This document shows, piece after piece, positions 1 through 11,898 of a DNA stretch of 64,000 bases. The notes under the pieces were generated by a model that saw only the letters and a list, made by a program, of their open reading frames with translations, was not told the DNA's origin and ran no database searches. Numbering within the stretch: the first letter of the stretch is position 1; every line of letters begins with the position of its first letter. The translations under genes were made by a program, and so were the position numbers. This DNA comes from Pseudomonas furukawaii (lineage in GTDB: Bacteria; Pseudomonadota; Gammaproteobacteria; Pseudomonadales; Pseudomonadaceae): contig NZ_AP014862.1 of NCBI RefSeq assembly GCF_002355475.1, forward strand, positions 1 to 64,000, written 5' to 3'.

Positions 1-362
1 GATGCTTTACCTGGTGGTCACTACGGGCCGGAAGTGGCCCCCGTTTAAAGAGACCGGCAATTCTAGTGAAACGGCGAGTGCAGGTCAATTTCCAACCAAC
101 ACCGCTGGGTAACAGAATATAGAAAGAGGGAAATATTCAAGAAAGGCTTGATGTGTTTATAGAAGCTGGCAAGCCGCTCGTCTGTGGAAAACTCTCAGAA
201 AGCGACGGTCCCCGTGGCCTGGACCGCAATAACAACCCTGTCCACAACAGGTGTCCTGGTTGTGGGGTAACTGGTAGGAAGCTGGGTGTGGAAGGGCAAG
301 TTACCCACAGGGGAGTTATGCATGGGCTTTTCCCCAGGCAGGAAAGGGGGGTTACCTAAGGG

Positions 363-371
363 TTATCCACA
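363..371 (+). promoter_or_regulatory. DnaA box (perfect)
   Basis: TTATCCACA, an exact match to the DnaA-box consensus, within the putative oriC. Confidence 0.85.
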
Positions 372-447
372 AGATTCGTGCCAATGCGCAGCTCAGCTTG
401 TGCGGTGAATAACATCTTGATTTTATTCAACCATTCACGCCTTTACA

Positions 448-456
448 TGTGGATAA
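448..456 (-). promoter_or_regulatory. DnaA box (perfect, reverse)
   Basis: TGTGGATAA on the plus strand is the complement of the consensus box. It lies about 70 nt before the dnaA start, so it could also mediate dnaA autoregulation. Confidence 0.85.
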
Positions 457-526
457 CTCCCTGGACGCTGGGTACAATGGGGCCTGTTTTTTTGCGTCCG
501 GCACCTTTCCGACTTGGGGGATATCC

Positions 527-1987
527 GTGTCAGTGGAACTTTGGCAGCAGTGCGTTGAGCTCCTGCGCGATGAGCTGCCTGCCCAGCAATTCAACACCTG
601 GATCCGCCCTTTGCAGGTTGAAGCCGATGGGGACGAACTGCGCGTCTATGCGCCGAACCGGTTCGTGCTCGATTGGGTCAACGAGAAGTACATGGGCCGC
701 CTCCTGGAATTGCTTGGCGAACGAGGCAATGGCCTGGCACCCGCCCTTTCCTTATTAATAGGCAGCAAGCGCAGCCCGGCTCCCCGCAAGGCTCCACCAC
801 CGCCACCGCCTGTGATGGCACCACCACCCGTCGCGCCTGCCCCATCGCAGCTGCGTGTCGAGACCGTGGAAGAACACCGCGACAATCTCGATCCATTGGC
901 TTCGGTGGTGCCTGCTCCTGTCGTTCGTACTGAGCGCTCGGTGCAGGTGGAAGGTGCCTTGAAGCACACCAGTTACCTGAATCGCACCTTCACTTTCGAG
1001 AACTTCGTCGAAGGCAAGTCCAACCAGCTCGCGCGCGCGGCGGCCTGGCAGGTGGCGGATAATCCGAAGCACGGTTACAACCCGCTGTTCCTCTATGGCG
1101 GCGTGGGTCTCGGCAAGACGCACCTGATGCATGCTGTGGGTAACCATCTGCTGAAGAAGAATCCGAATGCCAAGGTGGTCTACCTGCATTCCGAGCGCTT
1201 CGTCGCGGATATGGTCAAGGCCCTCCAGCTCAATGCCATAAACGAGTTCAAGCGCTTCTATCGCTCGGTCGATGCGCTATTGATCGACGATATCCAGTTC
1301 TTCGCACGTAAGGAGCGCTCGCAGGAAGAGTTTTTCCACACCTTCAACGCGCTACTCGAAGGTGGACAGCAGGTGATTCTCACCAGCGACCGCTATCCAA
1401 AGGAGATCGAAGGTCTCGAGGAGCGCCTGAAGTCCCGCTTCGGTTGGGGTCTTACCGTCGCTGTGGAACCTCCCGAGCTGGAAACCCGTGTTGCGATCCT
1501 GATGAAGAAGGCCGAGCAGGCGAAGGTGGATCTTCCCCACGATGCTGCGTTCTTCATCGCGCAGCGCATCCGCTCGAACGTGCGGGAGCTGGAGGGGGCG
1601 CTGAAGCGCGTGATCGCGCATGCCCACTTCATGGGACGGGAGATCACCATCGAGCTGATTCGCGAGTCGCTGAAGGATCTTCTCGCCCTCCAGGACAAGC
1701 TGGTCAGCATCGACAACATTCAGCGCACTGTAGTCGAGTACTACAAGATCAAGATGTCCGACATGCTCTCCAAGCGCCGTTCGCGCTCGGTGGCTCGCCC
1801 ACGGCAGGTGGCCATGGCCCTGTCCAAGGAACTGACCAACCATAGCCTTCCGGAAATCGGCGATGCCTTCGGCGGACGAGACCACACCACGGTGCTTCAT
1901 GCCTGTCGTAAGATTGCGCAATTAAGGGAATCCGACGCGGACATCCGCGAGGATTACAAGAATCTGCTGCGTACACTCACCACCTGA
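527..1987 (+). CDS. dnaA: chromosomal replication initiator DnaA
   Basis: AAA+ ATPase that binds DnaA boxes and opens oriC. The 486-residue protein has an N-terminal domain I, a proline-rich linker with a PPPPPP run near residue 85, an ATPase core with Walker A GVGLGKT (residues 192-198) and Walker B LLIDD (251-255), and the C-terminal DNA-binding signature GGRDHTT (449-455). The GTG at 527 is chosen because translation then begins MSVELWQQ, the form I know from Pseudomonas DnaA. The frame is open further upstream to 449, but that extension reads through a DnaA box and has no family resemblance. dnaN follows after 29 nt. Confidence 0.97.
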   Translation: MSVELWQQCVELLRDELPAQQFNTWIRPLQVEADGDELRVYAPNRFVLDWVNEKYMGRLLELLGERGNGLAPALSLLIGSKRSPAPRKAPPPPPPVMAPPPVAPAPSQLRVETVEEHRDNLDPLASVVPAPVVRTERSVQVEGALKHTSYLNRTFTFENFVEGKSNQLARAAAWQVADNPKHGYNPLFLYGGVGLGKTHLMHAVGNHLLKKNPNAKVVYLHSERFVADMVKALQLNAINEFKRFYRSVDALLIDDIQFFARKERSQEEFFHTFNALLEGGQQVILTSDRYPKEIEGLEERLKSRFGWGLTVAVEPPELETRVAILMKKAEQAKVDLPHDAAFFIAQRIRSNVRELEGALKRVIAHAHFMGREITIELIRESLKDLLALQDKLVSIDNIQRTVVEYYKIKMSDMLSKRRSRSVARPRQVAMALSKELTNHSLPEIGDAFGGRDHTTVLHACRKIAQLRESDADIREDYKNLLRTLTT

Positions 1988-2016
1988 CCGCAGCCCAAGA
2001 GGCAAGGGACTAGACC

Positions 2017-3120
2017 ATGCATTTCACAATTCAACGCGAAGCCCTGTTGAAACCCCTGCAACTGGTCGCCGGCGTCGTCGAGCGCCGCCAGACCTTGCCG
2101 GTCCTCTCCAACGTGCTGCTGGTGGTCGAAGGCCAGCAGTTGTCGCTGACGGGTACCGACCTCGAGGTCGAACTGGTTGGCCGCGTTGCCCTGGAAGAAC
2201 CGGCTGAACCTGGTGAGATCACGGTACCGGCTCGCAAGCTGATGGATATCTGCAAGAGCCTGCCGAGCGACGCCCTGATCGATATCCGGGTCGATGAGCA
2301 GAAGCTGCTGATCAAGGCAGGTCGCAGCAAATTCACCCTTTCCACACTTCCCGCCAATGATTTCCCCACCGTCGAGGAAGGTCCTGGCTCGCTGAATTTC
2401 AGCCTGGTGCAGAGCAAACTGCGTCGACTGATCGAACGCACCAGCTTCGCCATGGCTCAACAGGACGTGCGTTACTACCTGAACGGCATGCTGCTGGAAG
2501 TGAATGGTGGCGTTCTGCGCGCTGTCTCCACAGACGGCCACCGCCTGGCCATGTGTTCCATGCAGACTGGCATCGAGGGACTGGATCGCCATCAGGTAAT
2601 CGTTCCCCGCAAAGGCATCCTGGAACTGGCGCGGCTTCTGACCGAGCAGGATGGCGAGGTTCGCATCGTTCTGGGTCAGCACCATATTCGCGCTACCACG
2701 GGTGAATTCACCTTCACCTCGAAGCTGGTCGACGGCAAGTTCCCCGATTACGAGCGGGTGCTGCCCCGTGGCGGCGACAAACTGGTTGTGGGAGATCGCC
2801 AGGTGCTGCGTGAGGCCTTCAGTCGAACTGCCATTCTCTCCAACGAGAAGTATCGCGGTATTCGCCTGACCCTTGCGTCCGGCCAGCTGAAGATCCAGGC
2901 CAACAACCCGGAGCAGGAAGAGGCCGAAGAGGAGGTGGCTGTTGACTACAACGGCGGCAACCTCGAGATCGGTTTCAATGTCAGCTATCTCCTCGACGTG
3001 CTGGGCGTCATGTCCACTGAGCAGGTGCGCCTGATCCTGTCGGACGCCAATAGCAGCGCCCTGCTTCAGGAAGCCGACAATGACGACTCTTCCTATGTCG
3101 TAATGCCGATGCGTCTGTAA
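2017..3120 (+). CDS. dnaN: DNA polymerase III beta sliding clamp
   Basis: Ring-shaped processivity clamp that tethers Pol III and other partners to DNA. The protein is 367 residues, the usual length for the family, and shows the three-fold repeated clamp fold. It starts MHFTIQRE and ends with the typical MPMRL tail that forms part of the partner-binding pocket. It sits between dnaA and recF, 7 nt before recF, in the classic replication operon, so cotranscription from dnaA is likely. No anomaly seen. Confidence 0.97.
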   Translation: MHFTIQREALLKPLQLVAGVVERRQTLPVLSNVLLVVEGQQLSLTGTDLEVELVGRVALEEPAEPGEITVPARKLMDICKSLPSDALIDIRVDEQKLLIKAGRSKFTLSTLPANDFPTVEEGPGSLNFSLVQSKLRRLIERTSFAMAQQDVRYYLNGMLLEVNGGVLRAVSTDGHRLAMCSMQTGIEGLDRHQVIVPRKGILELARLLTEQDGEVRIVLGQHHIRATTGEFTFTSKLVDGKFPDYERVLPRGGDKLVVGDRQVLREAFSRTAILSNEKYRGIRLTLASGQLKIQANNPEQEEAEEEVAVDYNGGNLEIGFNVSYLLDVLGVMSTEQVRLILSDANSSALLQEADNDDSSYVVMPMRL

Positions 3121-3127
3121 CGACTCG

Positions 3128-6651
<3,524 letters not shown>

Positions 6652-6685
6652 TGTGGTTTGAACGGCTATAGTCGCGTTAAAGCTC

Positions 6686-6714
6686 AAAACCCCGGCCTCT
6701 GCGCCGGGGTTTTT
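6686..6714 (+). terminator. rho-independent terminator of gyrB
   Basis: AAAACCCCGGC, a 6-nt loop, then GCCGGGGTTTTT: an 11-bp perfect stem that runs into a T tract, 35 nt after the gyrB stop. Confidence 0.92.
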
Positions 6715-6900
6715 CTTTAAGATCGGCCAGCTCTCTTGGGACGCCCTACCGGTCCAACCAACCGTATTCGCGGTCTGTAGGCGCAGCAATGCCCACCTTC
6801 ATCTGAACTGACCGATTACGAGTGCTGGGCTTCCGTTCTTCCCGCGGGGGGCTTGTCTTGATGCGTTCGGACGCCAAGCTCAGGCTGTCACCCCGGTCCG

Positions 6901-7261
6901 ATGATGGTTGTGGGCATTGCGCCGATGATTCTGCGAGCCAGTGGGCGGTTGCCACCCGCATCAGTGAGCGTGACCCTGGGCAACCAGACCTACCGCATCA
7001 AGCCGGAACTCCCCGACCCTCTTGTGAACACGCGTATTCGGTAGGCGGCGTTGCAGAGTCCGTCTGGAACAAGCCTCGGATCATGGGCGCTGTCCACAGC
7101 GCATTGCCGGCCCGCGAAGGGGCCTGGATGAAAAGGGATTGCGCTGGTACAGCCGGATGAACGGCTTCGCTGGAGAACCCGTCGATGTCCGTTACGCCGG
7201 CAAGTTACGCTCGAATCAGGAAGCCGCTGCTGCGAGGTACCTACTGGGGCTGACTGACTGA
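6901..7261 (+). pseudogene. possible frameshifted gene relic
   Basis: A 47-codon frame at 6901-7044 encodes a hydrophobic N-terminus followed by SVTLGNQTYRIKPELP. About 80 bases later, in a different frame, a fragment reads GLRWYSRMNGFAGEPVDVRY and ends LGLTD at the stop at 7259-7261. Both fragments look like plausible protein sequence, but no single frame joins them and no good ribosome site is present. I read this as remains of one gene broken by a frameshift. On the opposite strand a membrane-like segment (TIVAIVVGSAFLLARIK, about 7360-7412) is open as well, so the direction of the lost gene is uncertain. The family is not recognised. Confidence 0.3.
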
Positions 7262-7487
7262 GCGGACTGATCACCTCGGCGACGTTGAGGAGCTGCAGAT
7301 GGGCAGGTTGCGAATCCGCATCGGCTATCGCATTTCGGGTCTGTCGTACTCTTTGTAATTGCTTGATCCGAGCGAGCAGGAAAGCGCTCCCCACGACGAT
7401 GGCAACGATAGTCCACGCTCAGGGAGGCGAGCGTCCGCTAGTAGCGGTCCTGGTCTACGAAAGCTGTGTGTCCACACGGACATCAGG

Positions 7488-7518
7488 GGTAACGAAGCGG
7501 TGTTGGACAAGTGTTACC
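7488..7518 (+). promoter_or_regulatory. candidate upstream activator site (CbrB-type)
   Basis: GGTAAC at 7488-7493 and GTTACC at 7513-7518 form an inverted repeat spaced by 19 nt; the right half includes TGTTAC (7512-7517). TGTTAC-type half sites are what I recall for the enhancer-binding protein CbrB at crcZ and crcY promoters. The repeat lies about 140-170 nt before the predicted start of the small RNA, a normal distance for a sigma-54 enhancer. Assignment to CbrB is inference. Confidence 0.55.
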
Positions 7519-7601
7519 TCGTACGTCCGGGATGGACCTAAAGCGGGTCGTAAGGGAACAGATTGCCCGTTCGTTTGTCGTCTTTCTGAAGGTGTTTTTA
7601 T

Positions 7602-7614
7602 TAAGCTATTGATT
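7602..7614 (-). promoter_or_regulatory. IHF site between enhancer and sigma-54 promoter
   Basis: The minus strand reads AATCAATAGCTTA, a full match to the IHF consensus WATCAANNNNTTR, in an AT-rich stretch. It lies between the upstream repeat at 7488-7518 and the -24 element at 7634, exactly where a DNA bend helps an enhancer-binding protein contact sigma-54 polymerase. Confidence 0.65.
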
Positions 7615-7633
7615 TATAAGGGTTTTAAGAAGC

Positions 7634-7650
7634 TGGCACGGCAAATGCTT
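7634..7650 (+). promoter_or_regulatory. sigma-54 (-24/-12) promoter of the small RNA
   Basis: TGGCACGGCAAATGCTT has the invariant GG (7635-7636) and GC (7647-7648) separated by exactly 10 nt, as required for RpoN promoters, with a full TGGCAC -24 element. Taking the C at 7648 as -12 puts the transcript start at about 7660, right at the GCACAACAACAATAA that begins the predicted RNA. Confidence 0.8.
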
Positions 7651-7732
7651 TCTATATGGCACAACAACAATAAAAAGCTTCAAAAAGAATATTTCGACTC
7701 TGAAAAAACAAGAACAACAGCCCAGAGAAGAA

Positions 7733-7876
7733 GCAAACCGATTTTTTTGGACAGGGTGTGTCGTTCCATACCCGGTGACCAGAGCAACAGAAGAATAAAA
7801 CTACCTTGAGGTAGCGGCGCTCCGGTTGGTTCAGAAATGACGATGGCATGATCAGCGTCCAAAAAAATCCGTTTGC
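7733..7876 (+). repeat. long inverted repeat inside the small RNA
   Basis: GCAAACCGATTTTTTTGGAC (7733-7752) pairs with GTCCAAAAAAATCCGTTTGC (7857-7876) at 19 of 20 positions, enclosing 104 nt. Inside it CTACC-TTGA-GGTAG (7801-7814) is a small perfect hairpin. CA motif 3 lies in the enclosed loop; motifs 1-2 and 4-5 lie outside the stem and should stay single stranded. Confidence 0.7.
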
Positions 7877-7981
7877 CCTCGGTCCATGTTGGGACCTGCC
7901 ATCTTCGGTTCGCTAGTAACCGAAAGCTAAAAACAACAACGAACACCGATAAAAACAACAACAAGAAATCGAAATAACATT

Positions 7982-8005
7982 TGAGGGGAGCCCAGGCTCC
8001 CCTCA
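7982..8005 (+). terminator. terminator hairpin of the small RNA
   Basis: TGAGGGGAGCC, CA, GGCTCCCCTCA: a perfect 11-bp stem with a 2-nt loop at the 3' end of the CA-motif region. The following T-rich stretch is weak (gtgctttctgg), so termination may be imperfect or followed by processing. Confidence 0.65.
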
Positions 8006-8131
8006 GTGCTTTCTGGTATTCAGTAATGGTGTTTCCCTTCCTTGCCCCCAGCCCCTTTCGTCTCGCACCAGTTACGTCGGTGAGGTTTCACGTGCGTGCA
8101 AATGCCCTGAAAAGCTCGCAGGAGCGATGCC

Positions 8132-8323
8132 ATGAGTGACGAGAAACCACAGTCGAGCACCTCCGACGAGGAAATCAGTGACTACATGATTCGGCAGTTG
8201 CGCTCGGGTCGTGTGAAGCCGGCCGTACTGGTGGTGCTCACCGAGAAGAACTTTCCCGACGTGGACCGCGAGCGGATCATTCGTTGCTTCAACGCCCTGG
8301 ATTCGGGTTATTTGAAGGGATGA
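8132..8323 (+). CDS. small hypothetical protein (63 aa)
   Basis: The gene is preceded by AGGAG 9 nt before the ATG and followed by a 12-bp hairpin, so it looks like a real monocistronic gene. The product is acidic at its N-terminus (MSDEKPQSSTSDEE) followed by a compact region with DYMIRQLRSG and VLTEKNFPDVDRERI, probably helical, and ends in YLKG. No signal peptide, membrane segment or cysteine is visible. It begins about 120 nt after the small RNA hairpin and could receive read-through from it. Function unknown. Confidence 0.75.
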   Translation: MSDEKPQSSTSDEEISDYMIRQLRSGRVKPAVLVVLTEKNFPDVDRERIIRCFNALDSGYLKG

Positions 8324-8334
8324 ACAGAGGGGGA

Positions 8335-8363
8335 AGCGAGAAAGTGTTATGCACTTTCTCGCT
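8335..8363 (+). terminator. hairpin after the 63-aa gene
   Basis: AGCGAGAAAGTG, loop TTATG, CACTTTCTCGCT: a perfect 12-bp stem 12 nt after the stop. There is no clear T tract. It may also serve the convergent plsC. Confidence 0.7.
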
Positions 8364-8439
8364 AAGGTTTAGCGCAAAACGCCAAGCCTTGTAATTCAAG
8401 GGCTTGCGTGATGAATCCGGCGAGTTGCCAAAATATTGT

Positions 8440-9222
8440 TCACAGCTTATCCACAGAATGGCTGACGGCTTCCGTGGACACGCCCGGCCTGTCACCTTCG
8501 ATCTCGAGCTGAGTCGCCTCGACCCAGGCGAAGGCGCGATCGTTCAGCTCGGCGATGGCCCTGGGCCCCTCGCCTTCAGCGTACATCACCGGACCGAAGA
8601 CGACCTGGATGGTACCCGGGTGCTTCGCCCAGCCTTCCTTGGGCCAGTAGTGTCCGGCGTTGTGGGCCACCGGGAGCACGGGAAGGCCGGCGTTCACCGC
8701 GAGGGCGGCGCCACCACGAGAGAACTTGCCCATCTGGCCGACGGGAACGCGGGTCCCTTCCGGGAATATCAAGACCCAGGCGCCCTGCTTCAGGCGTTCG
8801 TCGCCTTGTGCGGCCAGTTGCTTGAGTGCGGCCTTGGGGTTGCTGCGATCGATGGCGATGGGCTTCATGAGGGCCATCGCCCAGCCGAAGAACGGCACCC
8901 GCAGCAGCTCGCGCTTCACAACCTGGCTCAGCGGCTCGAAGGCTCCCGAGAGGTAGAAGGTCTCCCAGGTGCTTTGGTGCTTGGCAAGGATCACGCAGGG
9001 TTGCTGTGGCACATTCTCCAGGCCCTGCACTTCGTAGCGGACGCCCACTACCGCCTGGGTCAACCAGACGGCGAATCGGCACCAGCTGCGCACCACGAAG
9101 TTGTAACGGGCTCGAAATGGCATGAAGGGCGCGAAAAAGAGGCTCAGCGTGCCCCAGATAAAGGCGCTCAGCGACAGCAGCAGGTAGAAGAGGAAGGTTC
9201 TGATGGCCTGCACAGTCGTCAT
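8440..9222 (-). CDS. plsC: 1-acyl-sn-glycerol-3-phosphate acyltransferase
   Basis: Inner-membrane enzyme that converts lysophosphatidic acid to phosphatidic acid. The 260-residue protein has a hydrophobic N-terminal anchor (about residues 8-32), the catalytic box H82-QSTW-E87 (the HX4E variant of HX4D) and the substrate motif FPEGTR (153-158), which together define the family. The start at 9222 (MTTVQAIRTF) places the anchor at the N-terminus and lies 14 nt after gmhB. A longer frame to 9354 overlaps gmhB and is not used. The order matches the gene next to gyrB in P. aeruginosa (called lptA there). Confidence 0.93.
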   Translation of the reverse strand: MTTVQAIRTFLFYLLLSLSAFIWGTLSLFFAPFMPFRARYNFVVRSWCRFAVWLTQAVVGVRYEVQGLENVPQQPCVILAKHQSTWETFYLSGAFEPLSQVVKRELLRVPFFGWAMALMKPIAIDRSNPKAALKQLAAQGDERLKQGAWVLIFPEGTRVPVGQMGKFSRGGAALAVNAGLPVLPVAHNAGHYWPKEGWAKHPGTIQVVFGPVMYAEGEGPRAIAELNDRAFAWVEATQLEIEGDRPGVSTEAVSHSVDKL

Positions 9223-9236
9223 GGGAGCTTGGGACC

Positions 9237-9767
9237 TTACTGAAGGAGATGCGCGGCGACTGCCGCTAGATCGTCGAATACCAGGGTGCTTGCCGGCAAT
9301 GCCTTGGCCAGCGTCCGCTCGCCCTTGCCGGTTTTTACCAGCACGGGCTGACAATCGACGGCGAGTGCGGCGTCCAGGTCACCACTGCTGTCGCCAACGA
9401 ACCAGACTCCAGCAAGCTCCACGCCATAGTGCTCGGCGATGCGCCTGAGCATGCCCGGGCGTGGCTTGCGGCAATCGCAGCCCTCGTCCGGCCCGTGGGG
9501 GCAGTACTGGATGATGCCCAGTTCACCGCCCTGCTCCTCCACCATTTCGCGCAGGCGTGCGTGCATGGCGTCGAGGGTCGCCAGGTCGTAGTAACCACGA
9601 GCGATACCGGACTGGTTGGTGGCCACGGCCACTGTCCAGCCCGCCCGGCTCAGGCGTGCGATGGCAGCGATGGCGCCGGGAATGGGGATCCATTCCTCGA
9701 GGCACTTGATGTATGCGTCGGAGTCTTCGTTGATGACGCCGTCACGGTCGAGAATCAGTAGTTTCAT
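9237..9767 (-). CDS. gmhB: D-glycero-beta-D-manno-heptose-1,7-bisphosphate 7-phosphatase
   Basis: Cytoplasmic HAD phosphatase in ADP-heptose synthesis for the LPS inner core. The 176-residue protein shows the HAD nucleophile motif DRDGVIN (D7, D9), NQSGIARG near residue 51 and the zinc-binding loop CPHGPDEGCDC (C89, H91, C97, C99), which separates GmhB from other HAD enzymes. The start MKLLILDRDG at 9767 is typical. plsC follows after 14 nt, so the two are probably one transcript. Confidence 0.93.
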   Translation of the reverse strand: MKLLILDRDGVINEDSDAYIKCLEEWIPIPGAIAAIARLSRAGWTVAVATNQSGIARGYYDLATLDAMHARLREMVEEQGGELGIIQYCPHGPDEGCDCRKPRPGMLRRIAEHYGVELAGVWFVGDSSGDLDAALAVDCQPVLVKTGKGERTLAKALPASTLVFDDLAAVAAHLLQ

Positions 9768-9787
9768 TGATGCGTCCTGAGCGGCGA

Positions 9788-9841
9788 GCCACAAGCAGCG
9801 TGCGTGCATCGGATCGAGTCCTGCCGCTGGCTGCCTGTGGC
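9788..9841. terminator. inverted repeat between glyS and gmhB
   Basis: GCCACAAGCAGC (9788-9799) and GCTGCCTGTGGC (9830-9841) pair at 11 of 12 positions across a 30-nt loop. It lies just after the glyS stop and may act as terminator or be a degenerate interspersed repeat. No T tract. Confidence 0.4.
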
Positions 9842-9852
9842 CCGCAACCGCC

Positions 9853-11898
9853 TTAGCCCAGTGCCGAGATGTCGGCCACGCCGAGGAACAGGCCGCGCAG
9901 CTTCGCCAACAGCGCGTAGCGGTTGCCACGGACGGCGGCGTCCTCGGCATTCACCAGCACGCTGTCGAAGAAGGCGTCCACCGGCTCGCGCAGGGCGGCC
10001 AGGCGCTCCAGGGTCTCGCGGTAGCTGCCACCGGCGGCCACTGCGGTTTCGGCGGCGGCCACGGCACGGGCCAGGGCCTGCTCCGCCGGCTCCTGCAGCA
10101 AGGCGCCGTCGACGTTCGCCGGGACCTGGCCTTCAGCCTTGCCGAGCAGGTTGGATACGCGCTTGTTGGCGGCAGCCAGGGCCTCGGCGCCCGCCAGGGC
10201 ACGGAACGCCTGAACGGCCTGCACACGCAGGTCGAAGTCCAGTGCGGACACCGGCTGCACGGCGCGGACGGCCAGGTAAACGGCGACGTCGACACCTTCG
10301 TCTTCATAGCGTGCGCGCAGGCGGTCGAAGATGAAGTCCAGCACCTGGCTGGCCAGGCCATCGGCCTTCACCTTGGCGCCAAACAGTTCGACGGCGAAGG
10401 CCACGGCGGCAGCCAGGTCGAGGTTCAGCTGCTTCTCGATCAGGATGCGCAGCACGCCCAGGGCCTGGCGACGCAGGGCGAAGGGGTCCTTGCTGCCGGT
10501 GGGCAGCATGCCGATGCCGAAGATGCCCACCAGGGTGTCGAGCTTGTCGGCTATGGCCAGGGCGGCACCGGTGAGGGTCTGCGGCAGTTCGGCGCCAGCA
10601 CCACGGGGCATGTATTGCTCGTTCAGCGCCAGGGCGACGTCGTCGGCCTCGCCATCGTTCTTCGCGTAGTAGTAGCCCGCGATGCCCTGCATCTCGGGGA
10701 ACTCCCCGACCATCTCGGTAGCCAGGTCGCATTTGGCGAGGATGCCGGCGCGCTCGGCGCGGGCCGCATCGGCGCCTATCTGGGTGGCAACGAAGCCGGC
10801 CAGGCGGGATACCCGTTCGGCCTTTTCGTAGACGGTGCCGAGCTGGGCCTGGAACACCACGTTCTTCAGGCGCTCGTTGAAGGTTTCCAGCTTCTGCTTC
10901 TTGTCCTGCTTGAAGAAGAACTCGGCGTCGGTGAGACGCGGCCGCACCACCTTCTCGTTTCCGGAGATGATCTGCGCGGGGTCCTTGCTCTCGACGTTCG
11001 CCACCGTGATGAAGCGCGGCAGCAGCTTGCCGTTGGCGTCCAGCAGGCAGAAGTACTTCTGGTTGTCCTGCATGGTGGCGATCAGGGCTTCCTGGGGAAC
11101 CTCGAGGAAACGCTCCTCGAAGGCGCAGACCAGCGGCACCGGCCACTCGACCAGCGCGGTGACCTCGTCCAGCAGGTCGGCGGGAACCACCGCGGTGCCC
11201 TTCTGCTCGGCTGCGAGTTCAGCCACGCGCTTGGCGATGATCTCGCGACGCTCGGCGAAGTCGGCCAGCACGTGGGCGCTGCGCAGGTCTTCCAGATAGG
11301 TGGACGGTTTGCTGATACGGATATTGTCCGGGTTGTGGAAGCGATGGCCACGGGACTCCCGGCCAGCCTTCCGGGTGAGGATCTCGCAATCCACCACCTC
11401 TTCGCCGAAGAGCATCACCAGCCACTGGGTCGGACGGACGAACTCTTCGCGGCGCGCGGCCCAGCGCATGCGTTTCGGAATGGGCAGGGCGGCCAGCGAG
11501 GTTTCGACGATGCCGGGCAGCAGGCCGGCAGCGGGCTGTCCGGGAATGCTCTGGCTGAACTTCAGCTTGGGGCCACTCCTGTCGATCAGCTCCAGGTCGA
11601 CGCCACACTTGCGGGCGAAGCCCAGGGCCGCCTGGGTCGGCTTGCCTTCGGCATCGAAGGCGGCCTGCACCGGCGGACCATCGAGGTTGACGGTCCGGTC
11701 CGGCTGTTGGGTCGCCAGCTGTTCAACCAATACGGCCAGGCGGCGTGGTGCGGCGAATACCTGGGCCTTGGCATATCCAAGGCCGGCGGCCTTGAGGCCT
11801 TGCTCGATGCCGGAGAGGAAGGCGTCACCCAGAGATTTCAGCGCTTTGGGAGGCAGCTCTTCGGTGCCCAGTTCTACCAGGAAATCTTGTGCACTCAT
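9853..11898 (-). CDS. glyS: glycyl-tRNA synthetase beta subunit
   Basis: Large subunit of the alpha2-beta2 class II glycyl-tRNA synthetase; it supplies tRNA recognition while GlyQ carries the aminoacylation site. The 681-residue protein begins [20 protein letters not shown], the typical start, and the C-terminal part (from about residue 570) is the DALR-type anticodon-binding region. Its ATG overlaps the glyQ stop (ATGA), giving translational coupling for equal subunits. Length is as expected. Confidence 0.96.
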   Translation of the reverse strand: MSAQDFLVELGTEELPPKALKSLGDAFLSGIEQGLKAAGLGYAKAQVFAAPRRLAVLVEQLATQQPDRTVNLDGPPVQAAFDAEGKPTQAALGFARKCGVDLELIDRSGPKLKFSQSIPGQPAAGLLPGIVETSLAALPIPKRMRWAARREEFVRPTQWLVMLFGEEVVDCEILTRKAGRESRGHRFHNPDNIRISKPSTYLEDLRSAHVLADFAERREIIAKRVAELAAEQKGTAVVPADLLDEVTALVEWPVPLVCAFEERFLEVPQEALIATMQDNQKYFCLLDANGKLLPRFITVANVESKDPAQIISGNEKVVRPRLTDAEFFFKQDKKQKLETFNERLKNVVFQAQLGTVYEKAERVSRLAGFVATQIGADAARAERAGILAKCDLATEMVGEFPEMQGIAGYYYAKNDGEADDVALALNEQYMPRGAGAELPQTLTGAALAIADKLDTLVGIFGIGMLPTGSKDPFALRRQALGVLRILIEKQLNLDLAAAVAFAVELFGAKVKADGLASQVLDFIFDRLRARYEDEGVDVAVYLAVRAVQPVSALDFDLRVQAVQAFRALAGAEALAAANKRVSNLLGKAEGQVPANVDGALLQEPAEQALARAVAAAETAVAAGGSYRETLERLAALREPVDAFFDSVLVNAEDAAVRGNRYALLAKLRGLFLGVADISALG

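Larger units (their letters stand above)
1..526. other. oriC: oriC-type intergenic region upstream of dnaA
   Basis: This 526-base non-coding stretch lies immediately before dnaA, the usual place of oriC in Pseudomonas (between rpmH and dnaA). It contains two perfect DnaA boxes: TTATCCACA at 363-371 and its complement TGTGGATAA at 448-456. One-mismatch copies are TTACCCACA at 301-309 and TGTGGAAAA at 183-191. A short AT-rich stretch at about 405-432, bounded by TGAATAA and TTATTCA, sits between the two perfect boxes and is a plausible unwinding element. No convincing gene is present. Function as an origin is inferred from position and boxes, and the left part may also hold the rpmH promoter. 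Confidence 0.85.
6652..7480. other. long intergenic region with no intact gene
   Basis: After the gyrB terminator about 830 bases show no convincing protein gene with a ribosome site and Pseudomonas codon use. Several frames are open for 60-170 codons but none resembles a family I know. Short protein-like fragments (see the pseudogene entry) suggest decayed genes. The stretch leads into the control region of the small RNA at 7659. Confidence 0.6.
7659..8012 (+). ncRNA. CrcZ/CrcY/CrcX-family small RNA (Hfq/Crc decoy) candidate
   Basis: The predicted transcript of about 350 nt begins GCACAACAACAATAA, which matches my memory of the 5' end of CrcZ. It carries five A-rich CA motifs of the kind bound by Hfq with Crc: 7661-7673, 7708-7720, 7786-7798, 7929-7945 and 7951-7968. 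It ends in a perfect 11-bp GC hairpin (7982-8005). A 20-nt inverted repeat (7733-7752 with 7857-7876, 19 pairs) would close a structured central domain between the motif clusters. Known family members are driven by RpoN and CbrB, sequester Hfq/Crc and relieve carbon catabolite repression. cbrAB are not in the window, so this would be a paralogue or a relocated copy. Membership is inferred from motifs, promoter and length. Confidence 0.8.

Noticed and set aside
1-360. A 68-codon frame at 153-359 in the origin region
   Set aside because: It overlaps DnaA-box-like sequences and has no ribosome site or protein-like composition.
7285-7809. A 174-codon plus-strand frame spanning the enhancer, promoter and start of the small RNA
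   Set aside because: No ribosome site, no recognisable protein sequence, and it crosses clear regulatory elements.
7680-7964. A 94-codon minus-strand frame with two hydrophobic stretches
   Set aside because: It starts at TTG without a ribosome site and lies exactly opposite the CA-motif RNA; the hydrophobic look comes from the complement of A-rich motifs (GTT and TTT codons).
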